Notes under the pieces: model-generated
Told to the model about the DNA's origin: nothing
Databases searched by the model: none
The model's input: the letters and a program-made list of their open reading frames with translations, nothing else
Shown here: positions 12,791 to 26,306 of the stretch, in pieces
Position numbering within the stretch: the stretch's first letter is position 1
Layout: every line of letters starts with the position of its first letter
NCBI RefSeq assembly: GCF_037975245.1
Contig: NC_092573.1
Location: 15,026,001 to 15,090,000, forward strand
Reading direction: 5' to 3'
Origin: Apostichopus japonicus
Lineage: Eukaryota; Echinodermata; Holothuroidea; Aspidochirotida; Stichopodidae
DNA length: 64,000 bases
Program-made: the position numbers and the translations under genes

Positions 12791-13955
12791 ATTATCATGG
12801 AAATCTAAAAGACCAAATTTGAAGCGAAAATCTGCTGTAAGTATCTAAAGTGGTATACTTGTAAGTGTCAAATGCAAACATATACTGATGTGCTACCTTC
12901 ATATTTTAATAGTGCAAACAGCCTTGTCACTGAAGCATTTATATATGCACTATATCTATACCCTCACTCCGTCTCAGGTGATCTGCAGTATATGGCAAAA
13001 ACACACATTACATATTCATTGTTGTGACATAATTAATACACATTATTTAGTATTCAAAATATGGAAATCAAAATTAACCCCCTAGAGGAATTCTCAAATT
13101 TATGTTAATAATCTGAGAATTTTACTCGGAATCTGTAAAACCCTCCTGAAAGCACTGGATACGAAGAATAATCTCGTCAACTTGAAATATTCCCCCAAAG
13201 TATTAGAATATTTCAAATTTTGGAATTTTTCTTAAATTTATACAAGAAAAAAAGAAAAAGGGAAAGAAAGAAGACAAAATGTTTGAGAATGATATTCCAG
13301 ACGTAGCTAAATGCAGCTGGTGTCTTAGGTAGTTGTTACGAAGGATATGGTAGGTACACACTGCAAGTAAAATCCAATCTCTGATTAAAGCTTTCATTGT
13401 CACTCTTCAAAGGCTGAAATGGATACCATATACATGTATGTATGCTATTTGATGATTGGATAGCAGGCAGTCTTAAAGTCTTGAAAGGAGAGCAAGTAAT
13501 CAAAGGTCATGAAACGACAGTGGGCAGTCAAATAATTATCATAAGATAGATCAAATAAAAAAAATAACTGAAAACCACCATCATAAGAGAGTGATCGAGC
13601 CATGTCTTAATCCATCACAGAACCTTTGGTCAGTGATTACTGGTAAATGGTCATTTGTCCAGAAAGGATTCCTAACAAATAATTAGTAACAAATTATGAG
13701 CATTTTTAGGAGTATGTTTGTATCGATGGTAATTCACTCTTTCAGTAAATATCCTCCGTTAGTATTATTCATCTGACGCTGTTGTTAGGAACTGGTCGAC
13801 TGTCTTTTGTACTTTTGACTGGTCCAAATCTCTGGGTGTTCTGTTTCCAATTATTCTGGATTCCTTTTTTCTTTGCCGCTCCACTCAAACGGGAGGTCAA
13901 AAAGTCAGTCAAAGTTAGGTTACCGGTTAAGGTACGTGCTTGACCATATGCTCTA

Positions 13956-14208
13956 CTATAGGCCTATGTTGATGCAGGGTATTTTCCCAAACTCCAGGAG
14001 TAAACTCACGGTAAGAAAGACTACGTATAGCATGAACATGGTCATTCCTAGCATCTTGGTCATTCGCCAACGGCAAACAGCGATCGTTATTATCACGAAC
14101 AGTAACATGAGGAAGAGCAGGAGAATTGAACAGAAGAGTCCCGTACTCGTCACTTTCACCGGTGAGAGAGAATTGACAAAGCTCCAGATAATCCAAGGAA
14201 ACGGCAGT
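13956..14208 (-). CDS. SLC24A2-like: NCKX (SLC24A1/2-like) exchanger, terminal coding exon
   Basis: Terminal coding exon of 253 bases read from 14208 to the TAG stop at 13958-13956. The acceptor is TTTGCAG (AG at 14210-14209). Its first base A completes the GG left by the previous exon to give Gly, then 83 residues follow. They start LPFPWIIWSFVNSLSPV, pass through two membrane helices (about residues 23-45 and 53-72, joined by CRWRMTKMLGMT) and end LEFGKIPCINIGL. The order matches the C-terminus of NCKX1/2: a LPxPW segment, an STGLFCSI helix start, a short basic loop and a last helix ending LLE. The short tail is normal for the family. The 791-base intron between this exon and the alpha-2 exon (14210 to 15000 including splice sites) shows no TE signature. 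No clear minus-strand AATAAA was found just downstream, so the end of the 3' UTR is not placed. Confidence 0.94.
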
Positions 14209-15000
14209 CTGCAAATTTAGCAAACAGATAGTGGTAGGTTAAGTCATTAGATTCAGCTTTTTGGCAACAAAAGAATGTTACTTAAAAAACAAAAGAACAA
14301 AGATATGGCAAGTATCTTAATAGAGCAATAAAAATGGTCTTGTTTTAGGAAGGAGGTAATATCTCCTAGCTGGGATTTCAGTTTGTATTTTCTCTTCTTC
14401 TTTTTTTTTTTGGGGGGGGGGCAGCAGGGGAATGAGGTGGGGCAGCAGGAAGGGGAATATACAAGCGATAGGTTAAGCTCTACGTATGCGTGACACTCTG
14501 GATGTATAGAGGATGCTAAACTCTGTATTCAAGCTCTGTAGCAGATGTTATATACGGAGATACATACATACATGTGTAACTGACTGTAGATTTAAATTAC
14601 GATTGTCGTTAAGTTTGCGACGCTCTGATGGAAGTGTAAAACGGCCAGGTGTATGGGGTGTCCAATGTTCCTACAGTACATTATATTACATATATTACAG
14701 TTGTCCCAATGTAGCTGAATTAGCATTTCACTTATACTGTACATCATCTAAAAAGTAAATACTAACAAATCAATGTGAAATTGATCAACTCTCAATGTAT
14801 TCCATTGTCTGCAGATACAAACTGTAAGTTTATAAGCCTGTGAATCATTAATTGTTTTGAAATGGTCATGCTTGCCATCGTTGGGCGTATAGGTTTAACA
14901 GCTGACTAAAAAGTGAAATATCTAGCCAAAAATTTGCCCATATAATCGTTAAGAAGGATTATCCTCCACTTCATCTTTTGTAAGAAAGTTTGAAGCTCAC

Positions 15001-15137
15001 CCGACTGTGATGTCAAATATATTGCTGCCGACAGAACTGGACACTGCCATATCACCGAGACCCTTTCGGGCTACAATCACACTCGTTATTAGATCTGGGA
15101 TGCTGGTTCCAGCTGCTAGAAATGTCAGTCCCATGAC
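15001..15137 (-). CDS. SLC24A2-like: NCKX (SLC24A1/2-like) exchanger, alpha-2 repeat exon
   Basis: Internal exon of 137 bases, read from 15137 to 15001: 45 codons plus two bases (GG) of a split Gly codon. The acceptor is a T-rich tract then ACAG (AG at 15139-15138); the donor is GTGAGC from 15000. The exon is the alpha-2 ion-binding repeat of K+-dependent Na+/Ca2+ exchangers, with [19 protein letters not shown] at the start, [18 protein letters not shown] in the middle and NIFDITVG at the end. The Asp in SIPDL (codon 15095-15093) and the Asp in NIFDI (codon 15014-15012) are 27 residues apart. That is the spacing of human NCKX2 Asp548 (Ca2+ transport) and Asp575 (K+ dependence), so the site looks intact and K+-coupled. 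It is the best conserved stretch in the window. The intron on its 5' side is 13,340 bases and is full of repeats. Confidence 0.97.
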
Positions 15138-16546
15138 CTGTCGAAAAAGAAAGATGAAATTAGAGATTTAGTAGAGAACCTCTCCTGTCTTCTCCACCGA
15201 ATGCTAACTGAATGAAAGCACAGCAAAGGTCTGGCATATATGTAATGGAAGGTGTTAACGAAACAGGTGTAATTACCAGTTATTTTCCAATGTGATTGTT
15301 AGTTTTAGATGTTGTGTCATGCTCATCATCTTGTGGAAAAACACGACTAAAATTGGTGCCAATCTCTTCAATGTCAGTTTAATGTGAAGTCTGGTAGGCA
15401 GAAAAATTCAATTCCTTTGATTTTCAGAAGTTATTTCTACGATACCCAGTACGATCTTCCCCTGCCTATAGCAAATACCACCCGAAAAACAGGGGAGATT
15501 GAATATTTATCCGCGTTCAGGTAATGGCCATACTGAATGCTCCTCTGCACAAATTCATGATTAAAAACACAGTGTACTATTTCGGTTGTCAAGCCAAATT
15601 TGTCTGCACACAGGAAGGTATAGTGCTGGCCATTAGAGCACTTGTATTTGCAATCATACAGGTGGCTGGTCAATTAATTAGGTGCAATCAAGGATGAATC
15701 CTAATGGCAGTACTTGGGATAGTTTATGCTATCAAGTAACAAATTATGAATGTGAATTTGAGGTGGATAGTTTTTCAACAAGTTCGTCACATTCTGGAGT
15801 GTAGCTTCCTTTAACTCCATCTATATTACTGCCATTATAGAAAGTTCTTTACCACTAAAATATAGCTTCAATCTGGCCGACAAAATATGTCAGTCCACAA
15901 TCTTGTGCTAGTTGTGTAAACTGATCACCTTCATGGCCATAGGTTTGAGCACCCTGCCAGCCGTAGCCATCATGGCTGCACAATGATCAATATAGTTATA
16001 GTGTCTATGGGTACATAGCGTATTTTAATGCCCTATGCTAATTCTGCTCATGTTTAACCCGACCATATATGCCAAACAGTCGGGTGCATAAAATATGACA
16101 CTGTCTGAATAATTAACCCCCCCCCACCGACCCTTCATTCCGCTACAAAGCATCCAGGTCCTTAGAGGCCAGTTATTGCACAATTTCACAATTTATTTAT
16201 ACTTCATAGATTCCACACAATAGATCCAAGCATATTTAGCTAGAGCTTTGATCTTGTGGTCAGCAGGGAGAACAATCATGTAATTAACTGTGAGGGTCAG
16301 CTACTAGAGTGGGAGATAAGAGGGGTATTGATTAGCTTGGCTAACTTTTGCCCCAGATTTCCGAGAGGCAAAAATTTGCTGCATACACAGGTAGGCTAGA
16401 CCTACAAGTATATTCTGCAGTCAATAACCATTGTAGGGAATTAACCGAGAACACCCGACAAGACAAGACACATTACCATGATAGGTATAACATTATTATA
16501 ACCAGTTACCACCTATTCCATTAATTATCTTAATGAGTAGCAGTTG

Positions 16547-17752
16547 CAGGGGTGGCGATCTGTTTCAAATATTGGGGGGTACATTTGCTTGGATGCAGGC
16601 GAATTACTATCAAAGCGGAGCGCCACCATTGGTTGGTGCGCAGCGTACAAGAAAATTTCTGGTTTTGATAGCCCCCCAGATCACCGGAAATGGCACTTTT
16701 CGGGCTTGAAAATGACTAACCAGTTGAACACTTTTGCCTGAGAACCAAGCTTTTCCCAATAGTTTTTTTTTTTTTCATTCATAACCTTTTCTCAAGATTG
16801 TCACCAGTCACACATCATGTTCGATCTCATTGAATCTCCTGTGGATCATTGCTTTTGTAGGTGATTCTACTTAATGCCCCACAATACCCATCAGCCCCAC
16901 TTTTCAAGGTTTTAAGCTCATTATTTGTTCAGAATTTGAATAATAAATTCACTTCAAAACATACCCATAATGTTGCACAAAATTTCATCTAGGGACAACC
17001 AATATAGAAAACCCCCCCTCAACCCCTAACAGATGAAGAATGTTGGTCAAGGAATTTTCGAAAATTCAGACACAGTGAAATTATTGGTGTACAAATATTA
17101 AAACCTGTTATAACGGCTACTATAAAACTTCGATATCATAGAAAATACCAAAAAAATATGCTCGAAGGGCGGTCTCCACACTTCGTCCCCCCCCCCCTGG
17201 CTACGCACCTGCGGTTAGAAATCTTGTAGGAAACAGGCCAAATGGAAACCCAGTGAACCGATATCGATGTGGATCATATATATGATTGTACGTACCTACA
17301 CTTATACACAAGATGCAAACCAAATTTCATTACGGATGCGGTCCGTCTAGCTATTCATTTCGAAAAAAAAGTAAAAACTACTTTCGGTCATATAGTAACA
17401 AATTGTGACATGATTAGACAGGCGCCTTGCGAGGAATTTGCCAAGGGAGGGGCAAAGCTTGTACCCAGACTTTCTAAGCGTAGCTCCACCATAAGTTGGC
17501 GCGAAGCGCAAAAGAAAATTTTGGCCGAAAATGCCTCCCAGATCGCTGGAAATGGCACTTCCCAGGCCTTATAAGTTGCATCTAAGCATTTTCTATTTTG
17601 AAATTACTAGCGATATCATAAAAAAAATACAAAACATATGCTTAAAAAAAAACTATGCCACCAAATATTGGGGGGATATTAGATACTATATCCCCCCACC
17701 TAAAATATTGGGGGGACATGTCCCCCCCGTCCCCCCATGATTGCCGCCCATG
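16547..17752. mobile_element. hAT-like non-autonomous element, 1.2 kb
   Basis: The ends are CAGGGGTGGCGATC and GATTGCCGCCCATG (inverted, 11 of 14 matching). The flanks are a perfect 8-bp duplication AGCAGTTG (16539-16546 and 17753-17760). Two related modules of about 100 bases lie inside in the same orientation, at 16610-16715 and 17475-17570; each has GCGxAGCxCCACCAT, then a GAAAATTT word and GGAAATGGCACTT. A segment ending GGCTACGCACCTG at about 17203-17215 looks like one end of another hAT-type element. No transposase is visible. Confidence 0.85.
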
Positions 17753-20029
17753 AGCAGTTGTACACAATTTACTTCAGGTGCACTCTAGGATTGGGGCTTG
17801 AGTCCTGAGTATACAAAGAGGACATTGGGGACAGAAATATTGCTTCCTTGTTGTTTTTTTATATTCAAGTTAGTTTTGTTTTGTTTCGTTTCAAAAGACA
17901 CACCAGCTGTGTTTCAAAATATGAATTTGACTACTACAGCTATGTTGACTATAGACAAACTTTTTGTAGTGGCCTATGTAGCCTACATAAAATTCTGAAC
18001 AACTGTGTTAAATGAGGGTTGTCAATGACATGAAGTACCATCTCTTCGGTACATCACATGTAACCTACCTAGGGATGAGATTTAAACCTTAGTTCATGTA
18101 CAGTGAACTAATACATTTATTATGGCAATTTATGATACAAAACAGTTATACCAAAGACAAAATGCTACTGCAATTTATGCAATTTAATTGCTGCTTTAAG
18201 CTAAACGATCATGTTATTTCCTAATGATAATTTTAATTAATTAACTAATTAATTAATACACAAACATAATGGCAAGTTAAGAGTAATCCCCCCCCCCCTT
18301 TGGCTTTCAATGTCCGTTTATTATGCGATGCGCTGGCTGTCAAATAGAAATGTTGTATTTGCAAATATATGTCTGTTTTTGATGTATTCATTGTTATTGT
18401 GCACATTACACGATACACTCAAGTGAATTGCGTTGCATCGATGTTGAGACTACACAATGAATTATCCAGACAGTAATTTAAAAAACTACATGCCTCTTAA
18501 TGTACTTCCTTCCTTACATGAAAATTCTTGATTAAATTGACACAAAACCTTTGCCCTAGCGCTCCATTCCATGAGCGATTGAGCACTTTTAATATCAAAT
18601 AAGTGAAATTAATGACATTGGAAAATGTCTATACTGTCTGATCATAGCCTTTATACGGTCCACATTTCCATAGCAACTAACAACATTGCGTATTTGAAGG
18701 GATTTTAGAAAGACAGCAATTTAGAAATGAGTTACAACCGGAAGAATTGAAAAAAGAGAAAAGCCTATATACTAAAAAACATGTACAATAAAATGCCTTT
18801 AAGACATCTACCTAGTCTGTTAATGTCTCTTAATGTTATCATGTACTTAACATATTAATTACTTTTGCTGTCCGTTACAACAATGGGCTGAAGCGAGAGA
18901 AACATATTTCAGCTTCCCATTGTTTCATCATAGAGACCCAATTTCAACTTGCCGTTCCACTACTTATTAGACTTTCTTTCTTTTCTTGGCTTGAAACGGA
19001 AAATGGTTTGTTAAAGGGTCATCTTTTGAATTTTCTAACTTTTCTCACATTCAAAGACGCTGGACTTGGGTTCAAGTGAAACACTCATCTTTTCCATTTA
19101 AGTAGACTTGCCTACTCAATTTGCACAATACACTTTGCTTTATATGGTTACACATTTCAGAGTGCTGGTTTCAACAGCATTGTTCCTCTCCTCCCCTTTA
19201 AGTGACTATCGATTCCCTTGAAATTGATTTGGGCAGACAGAGTTCAGTTATTTTTCAGAAAGTGGTGGTTGAGATTTGCTACCAGACAATTAGACTTTGG
19301 CAAATCTTTTAACTTTGCTTGAAGTAAATCCCTCCAAATCATATCAGTGTAGCGTATATGTATAGTACTATAACAACGCACTGTGTGCCACACCTCGACT
19401 CCACAGGTTTCTACGCTCTGTAGCTATGAGTCATATTTCTAACTGATAACTGTAACATTTCGAATGATGATTGTGGGAATTTGTGCCACTAGGATACTAA
19501 TGCCGATTAATTACATGCATTGGATAAATACGTCTTTGATTCTTTGCATTTAGCCTAACTTTTGAACTTTTCATCTGAGACAACCTCATCCTGTGTCACT
19601 AAACTAAACTAGACTTAACTTAAGGTAGAAAAAAACTGAGAAAATAGAACATGAAAATAAAATAAAATATTCAAAATTTTAACAGAAAAATTAGGATGAA
19701 ATTATCCATGAAATTTAAAGTTTAAATAGTAGAAACAATTAGATAATAAGTGGAAAGTTTAATATTCATCAAAGGGTTTCAATTTTGGAAGAAACATGCA
19801 CCATATTGAGGAATGGAGTCATAATTTTGATTTGTAAAGAAATCTGAGCAAAACCAATTGAAATTTTGAGATACAAAATCCCATAAAGGCCACCGTTGTA
19901 TCTACAAAGCTTTAACTACTTCTTGAGAAGATCTCCAAATTGGTTTTCATTTTTCCGGGTTAAAGCGAGTACCCTGGTCCCTTCCAGCAATTACTTGCAG
20001 GCAGTATCTGCATTTTACTAGGTTTGTTT

Positions 20030-21060
20030 ATTTATTTGTTTTATCACAAAAAAATTACAATGTGAAAGGAAGTCTTCTATAAAGCCTGAATTGGCTTAAC
20101 AGAGTAGAAGACTCCCTGGTAAAGAAGAAAAATATAATACAAGTTGAATGAGCAGAATGATACAGATACTTTAAGGAGTAATAACTAGACAGGACAACAT
20201 TGTCCTAGTTCATAAAGAATTTAGCTATACATGTAATTACTTAATATATATATAATTATAGCATAAAGACCGTATTAGTATGTTGTGATGATGTATTTTC
20301 TTAAATACTTCTTAAATAAACTCAACGACTTTTTGGTCTTTATATTATCTGAAAGAAAATTCCATGTTTTAATTATACGATTACGAAAGCTATAGGTTCC
20401 CATAGTGGTACGGTAAAAATTACGATGTGCATTATAAGTATTTCTCATTTGATAGTGATAAAAAGTTTTGTTACTATTAATAAAACTGTGGAAATTTTCC
20501 GGCAGTAACCCATTCCATGATTTGTAAGCAAAATCCGAAAGCTTCATTTTGATTATATCATCGAGTTTAGTTTCTTGAATAGCAGACTAGTGTGTTCCCA
20601 TGGTGCGAAAACAGGTAATGTGACGAATAGCTCCTTTTTGGAGTTTGCTAAGGTGATTAAGATTCATGTCCCAGACCAAATAATTGTACAGTATGTTAAG
20701 TGTGGTAAGATCAGAGTTTGATGAAGCTTTCTATATTATGTGGGAAGAAATGCTTCAATTTCGAGAGTATTCCAATATTTCTTGCGACTTTGTTACAGAT
20801 CGATGATATGTGGTTGCGCCATGATAAATTATAGTCAATATCAACACCTAAAAACTTTGTAGTAGTTATATGATTAATGATTTTACCGCTCATTATTATG
20901 TCTTTATCCCAATGAAATTTTCTATCAGTGTTGAATTGACATATATGTCATTGACATATCATGAATAATAAGGGCCCAAAATAGATCCTTGTGGTACCCT
21001 ACGAGTGATTTTAGCAAGTTCAGATTTTGAGTTCTTATATAAGGTTTGCATATATATATT
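20030..21060 (-). pseudogene. Dead non-LTR retrotransposon (reverse-transcriptase tail and 3' end)
   Basis: Read on the minus strand it gives LYKNSKSELAKITRRVPQGS followed by ILGP and a frameshift (around 20971), then FLGVDIDYNLSWRNHISSIC (about 20850) and a segment reading LSKLQKGAIRHITCFRTMG. It then continues KMKLSDFAYKSWNGLLPENF to a stop near 20275. The motif order is that of LINE reverse transcriptases. The part that should carry the catalytic FADD box, between PQGSILGP and FLGVDID, is deleted: only about 60 bases separate them. The 3' UTR runs to an A-rich AAATAAATAAAC tail at about 20030-20045. Confidence 0.85.
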
Positions 21061-21904
21061 TTGCATATATAGGTTTGCATAGAACCAACAGGAACAATCC
21101 ATTTTTTTTATTTCTGGTTGCAATCTTTGTTCAAGTGTATGTCTTTGGTAGATAAGTTTCTCATGGTTTACTTTTTATGACCCTGCTTTGCTGCTAAGAC
21201 GCTCTATATATACTGTACGCCCACATGCATTCCCAGTAATGAAATGAGTTTAGTCAAGGGATTTGTATTATTCTCTGTGATAAGAAGTTTTAATTTCTCC
21301 ATGTTGTAATCACATATGATCTGGCCTATATATATGTAATATATATATATATATATACACACAACAGCTTCTGAAATTCTATAAACCGCATGTCATTACT
21401 GTGATATATTGCCATCGTTAGTATTTCCAATGTTTCCATGGAAACAACTATACCATTAATTCTTACCACTGAACAATCAATCAACATTACTTTTTTCCCA
21501 CTTAAAACCCTCAATGATCAATGCTAGTTAACATTAATGACTACTTTTTATAGTTCTAATAGGATCTGGAACTAAAGTACCTTACAAACTCTATTACTTA
21601 CGATAATGGGATGATGCATATTCCTACTGCAACCAAACAACTATTATTCAAAAATAAAACCAAAGTAAAGTATATAGCATAAAAAATACAACCATTAGCA
21701 ATGGATAATGGAAGAAAATTCCCTCTGTTATAAATTATACCTAATTTATTTTTATACAGAGATAATAGAGATAAACACTGCATGCAAATCTAAGCAATGT
21801 CATGAAGAAATTTCATTGTGTGTTAATACTATATTTGTTAGTTTGGATATATGCATGGTTGGCTACCCAATTATCCATATCCCTGCTAAGAAATATCCAT
21901 AGGA

Positions 21905-22470
21905 AATGTGTTTCTATTTAAAGGATATATCCATATGATGTTATTTCTTATCCAAGGGTATAGGATATATCCATTGGATTTTATTTCTTGTTCAGAGATA
22001 TAGGATATATCCACAGGATGTTGTTACTTATCCATGAGTATAGGATATATCCATAGGATGTTGTTACTTATCCATGGATATAGGATATACATCCATTGGA
22101 TTTTATTTCTTGTCTATGGATATATCCATAAGATGTTGTTACTTATCCATGGGTATAGGATATATCCATCGGATTTTATTTCTTGTCCTTTGATATAGGA
22201 TATATCCATAGGATGTTGTTTCTTTTCCAAGGATATATCCATAGGATGTTGTTTCTTGTTCATGGATATAGGATATATACATATGATGTTGTTACTTATC
22301 CATGGGTATAGGATATATCCATATGATGTTGTTTCTTATCCATGGATATAGGATATATCCATAGGATGTTGTTTCTTATCCATGGATATAGGATGTTGTT
22401 ACTTATCCATGGATATAGGATACATCCATAGGATGTTGTTTCTTATCCATGGATATAGGATATATCCTTA
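21905..22470. repeat. 40-bp minisatellite, about 14 units
   Basis: Units based on TATCCATAGGATGTTGTT, then ACTTATCCATGGATATAGGA. Adjacent clear units start 40 bases apart (22021 and 22061); some units are shortened. Confidence 0.94.
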
Positions 22471-25400
22471 CATATAATTAAGCATAACTGTGATAAATAG
22501 GTATTTCAGATCAGCAATAATCAAGGGGAAACTATACCACAACTCCAGTAATTATTACTATTATTTTTTTGAATTATTTTTGAACCACTGCCAAAAAAAC
22601 CTATTTGGGTTGTGATCCTAAATGAGTGACATAATTTGGGGCCCTAATACATCATACCCCTGCCTCCCCCACCCCCTTCCCTTCCCTTATTCATTCTCCA
22701 GGCACAAACCAGAGATAGAAAGTTGGTATGGTCTTCTCTAGGGATGTTCATGAAGACTCCTTTTGGATCCCTAATTTGATAGTCCTGTACAGTTTGAAGT
22801 AAGAGATTTTTTGCTGTGAATTAAGTATATTGTAAGTAGTTAGGTATTGTTTCAGCTGCCCTCTAGCTTCTGTGGATGTTTTTGTCTGTTCTAAGGAAAA
22901 ATGATCATTGAGGGACAAGCTTCCATCAGTCATTCTACTATCTCTACTCATCAATGTGAGAAACCATGGAGAATCATGTACTGCAGAACAAAGTCATATT
23001 AAATGACACTTTCTTTTATAATGGGTTTTATTCTATTCTTCATTCTCAGTGTACAAACATTGCTCAGAGTATACATGATTTATATGTTTGACGTATTACA
23101 GTCTGAAAAGCAGGTAGAATGGTTATATTGAGTAGTAAAAACACAGCAATGAATTTAATATTGGCCAATATATCCCGATTAAGTTGCAGCTCCAGGGTTG
23201 TAAAAAATGACGTACTTTAAAAGCTGACATCGAAATATCCAAAGATTGCATCTTTTCTCTTCGATTCCAACCAATCATCTAATTGAGTTTTGTCAACTTA
23301 ATAGAGATTAAATGTTGTTATATATGATATTAATATTCTCCTTCCTGGTATGGTAGTAGCTGGTAAGCAAGTAGTCATGTAATTATCAAATATCATGTCT
23401 GGGAGTAACTTTAAGAGTCTACCAGCCCCGTTTGGTTTCCTGAAAGGGAAAACTATGGACTCACTCTCACCGGCCTTGCAAAATTGTGAGAGGGATTGTG
23501 GATTGCAAAGTCGGCAGTGAATGTAACACGGATCGCAAAGTCAGTAATTACTATCACGGTTACATTTATCAGAACGCTAACAGCTCTATGTTTTGCACAA
23601 CATTAATGATAAATGGAATATTCTTCATCTCTAGATCAATGGCAAAGGTAAATTGTTCTAGCTACAGTAGATAAAGAAAGTCCATTAAGTTCCAGTCTAC
23701 ATTTGTTGACTTTCACTCCGTAATTCCTTCAGCTTCATGTTGTTAGTAGAGCTACTAACCTTGGCAATGAGTGGATGTATCAACACTATGAATTATTCAT
23801 CAATCCTCAGCTGCTGTATGTTAACAATATCATTTCTTTTCTGTTCATATAAGATACATGCCACATTAACCAGGAAGGGTTGTTTTGAACACACCATGGC
23901 TCTTTACTTTACATTATATATCTCACCAGGCTTTTGGCCTGTCTGTGCGTGGTTCTTATCTTAATGTCAAGGTTCTGTATAATGCCGACATGTCTACATA
24001 GCAGCTCCAAACTCTTGTCAACTTGTAGGCTACTAAATATTTCCCATTCTGAACAAAACCAGTCTCAACATAATGACTGACTTAACTCTGCTGGTAACAA
24101 GACTATCCTTCATACACATTGCATCTCAGAAACAAATTATTATTATTTTATTACTCTTTGTTGCCGAGGTAACACCTTAAATCATCTTTTGTGAAAGCAT
24201 CCTTGTAAAGTGATATGTGCTTGTTAGTATATCTAATTCTTTGCTACAATATTTCTCTGCTTCTTCAGTTTTGAAAACATTGGTGGTGTTCTCTTACTAG
24301 TCCAAACATTTGTGAAATCTTCAACTAATTGACAAACGCTTCACAAGTTTCCGAGAGACTGTCTTCTACAAATGATTTACGACATAACTTATACATGCTT
24401 TCAGGTAGTCTGCGATGTAATCAATGCAGTGTTTGAGGGCGCTGCAGTTATTAAGATCTCTTCTGGGTTTTTTTTTTAATTTGATAAGACAGCTCGCAAA
24501 GATTCACACCAGGGACAGAGGGACGATGCCATAGGAACCTCTTTCTTGGTCATACAAATTTAAAGATAGCTCTCAAGCTAGTTAAGATTCCCTCTCAAAT
24601 AAGGTTCATTTCTGAATGATTTACAAGATGTAATTTCCAAGCTTTCATGGTTTGGGATGATGAATGATGGAAGTGACTGAAGATGTTGTGATTCAGATAG
24701 CTATAATTAAATTCACACACACAGAGGAAGAGACAATAATGTATCCTTTGTACACACAGAATGTACTTCACTACAGGTACTTCTTGTTATAAATGATTAT
24801 TATAAACGATGGATAACTCTTAAATGCATGGACAAGCTTGGAACCTATCCTGTAATTCTCAATTGTTTCAATTTGTTAAAAGACAGCTAATTACTCAATA
24901 TCACAGAGAAAGAGCGACATATAGATGAAGAATACTAAGTCCATCCATCACACCTCACATTTGCTTTCAAGCTACAGGTCTTCATCGGGCTTTATTAAGC
25001 CTACGGAGACCAATTGAGCGAATGAAGGATTCTGGGGTGAACAAAACGAAAACAAATGACCTGCATGTCCTGATCATGGCCTCAGTTTTAGAACGGTTCA
25101 TATTCAAAATATCACTGAAACATAAACAGGAGCAGACGGCTTGACTGTAAAATATATTCAGCTATATACTGGGCTTTGTATGAATTCACCCCCAATCTCG
25201 ATGCTTATAACAGCATTATATGTTAAGTGTGTCGCAGACTATCAATCTTCTTGTCAGGTTTCTCTCTCACTTTGAAATAACATCCCGGAAGCAGAGCGAA
25301 CCAGCCAGAGGACACAATTTAACGAATGTTTTGACTCACTTTGAGTCGTTAATTGCTTCGTATTTAGATGAACTCATGACTATGGATTGAGATCTCTTCA

Positions 25401-26306
25401 GAAATAATTGTTTATTTTTTTTATTTCCCACTCTGGGGTAAAAATTGTGCAGTGTACATTGCTTATCAATACCTTGTTCATTAAACAGGAGTTGTCATTG
25501 TTTAGTCTCCTGACATGTGAAAGAAGGTATAGAGAGATGACATACAATATTAGATGTAGTCCTTTAAGTAAACTAGCAAACTAAACTAGCTCATATCTAG
25601 TAAACTAAACTAGCCCATATTTAACTCTTTCATTTGAACCTAATTCAGGCTAGTTAAATAGAGGGCGGTATTAATATAGATCCACAATGGGGATGTTCAG
25701 CTTTCTGCAGGGGCATCTGTCTTATCGATCCTAACAGTGCCGTAGAGATGGCTCTGGTTCCTAATGCACATGACCTATCCTGTTTACAGATCTCCAGAGA
25801 GGTTGCATGAGCTCTGTAACATATTCCAATCTATGTGCTAGTTTTAGAAAATATGTTTAAAGAGAGCTCGTCTTCAATAATTACGACAAGAATCACAGGT
25901 GCAAGTACAATATATACCATTTGCTGACTGGGATGCAAATTTTCTGATAACTCAAAGCTCAAACTCAATTTAGCATATGTGATGGAAAATACCTCAAAGA
26001 AGCTCTCTGGTTGGTTGATGAGCAGAAGTGTGTTAAGAAGTTGTCAAGCGAACGGTGGGCAACATATCTTTGCTAATATGTGCTAGTTATGAGTAGAAAT
26101 AACCCTATGTTAGGTTGAATATGTCACACTAGTATGTGTGAATTAGGGAATGTGCAGGTGATATGGCTAGAAGTGTCTGTCAAAGATCCCTCAAAGGAAG
26201 TCTCAGTGATTTCAGGGACTACAGCTTGTCAAGTTTCTCTGCAACTAGAAAGGATAGGACAGCGCCCTCTCTTCATTTAGAGTGTGGCTGGAGATCCCGG
26301 TTGTGG

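Larger units (their letters stand above)
10158..13955. other. Non-coding stretch downstream of the NCKX stop
   Basis: It contains a TA microsatellite (11012-11103) and a dispersed repeat (12455-12790). The part next to 13956 must include the 3' UTR of the exchanger gene, but its end is not visible. Otherwise AT-rich sequence without a supported gene. Confidence 0.6.

Noticed and set aside
13873-14223. Open frames of 98 and 115 codons over the terminal exchanger exon
   Set aside because: They are out-of-frame and antisense shadows of the NCKX exon, whose own frame matches the family and splices correctly.
22748-22954. 68-codon polar open frame inside the long intron
   Set aside because: No similarity known to me, and no exon of the exchanger is expected between the two spliced exons; likely chance.
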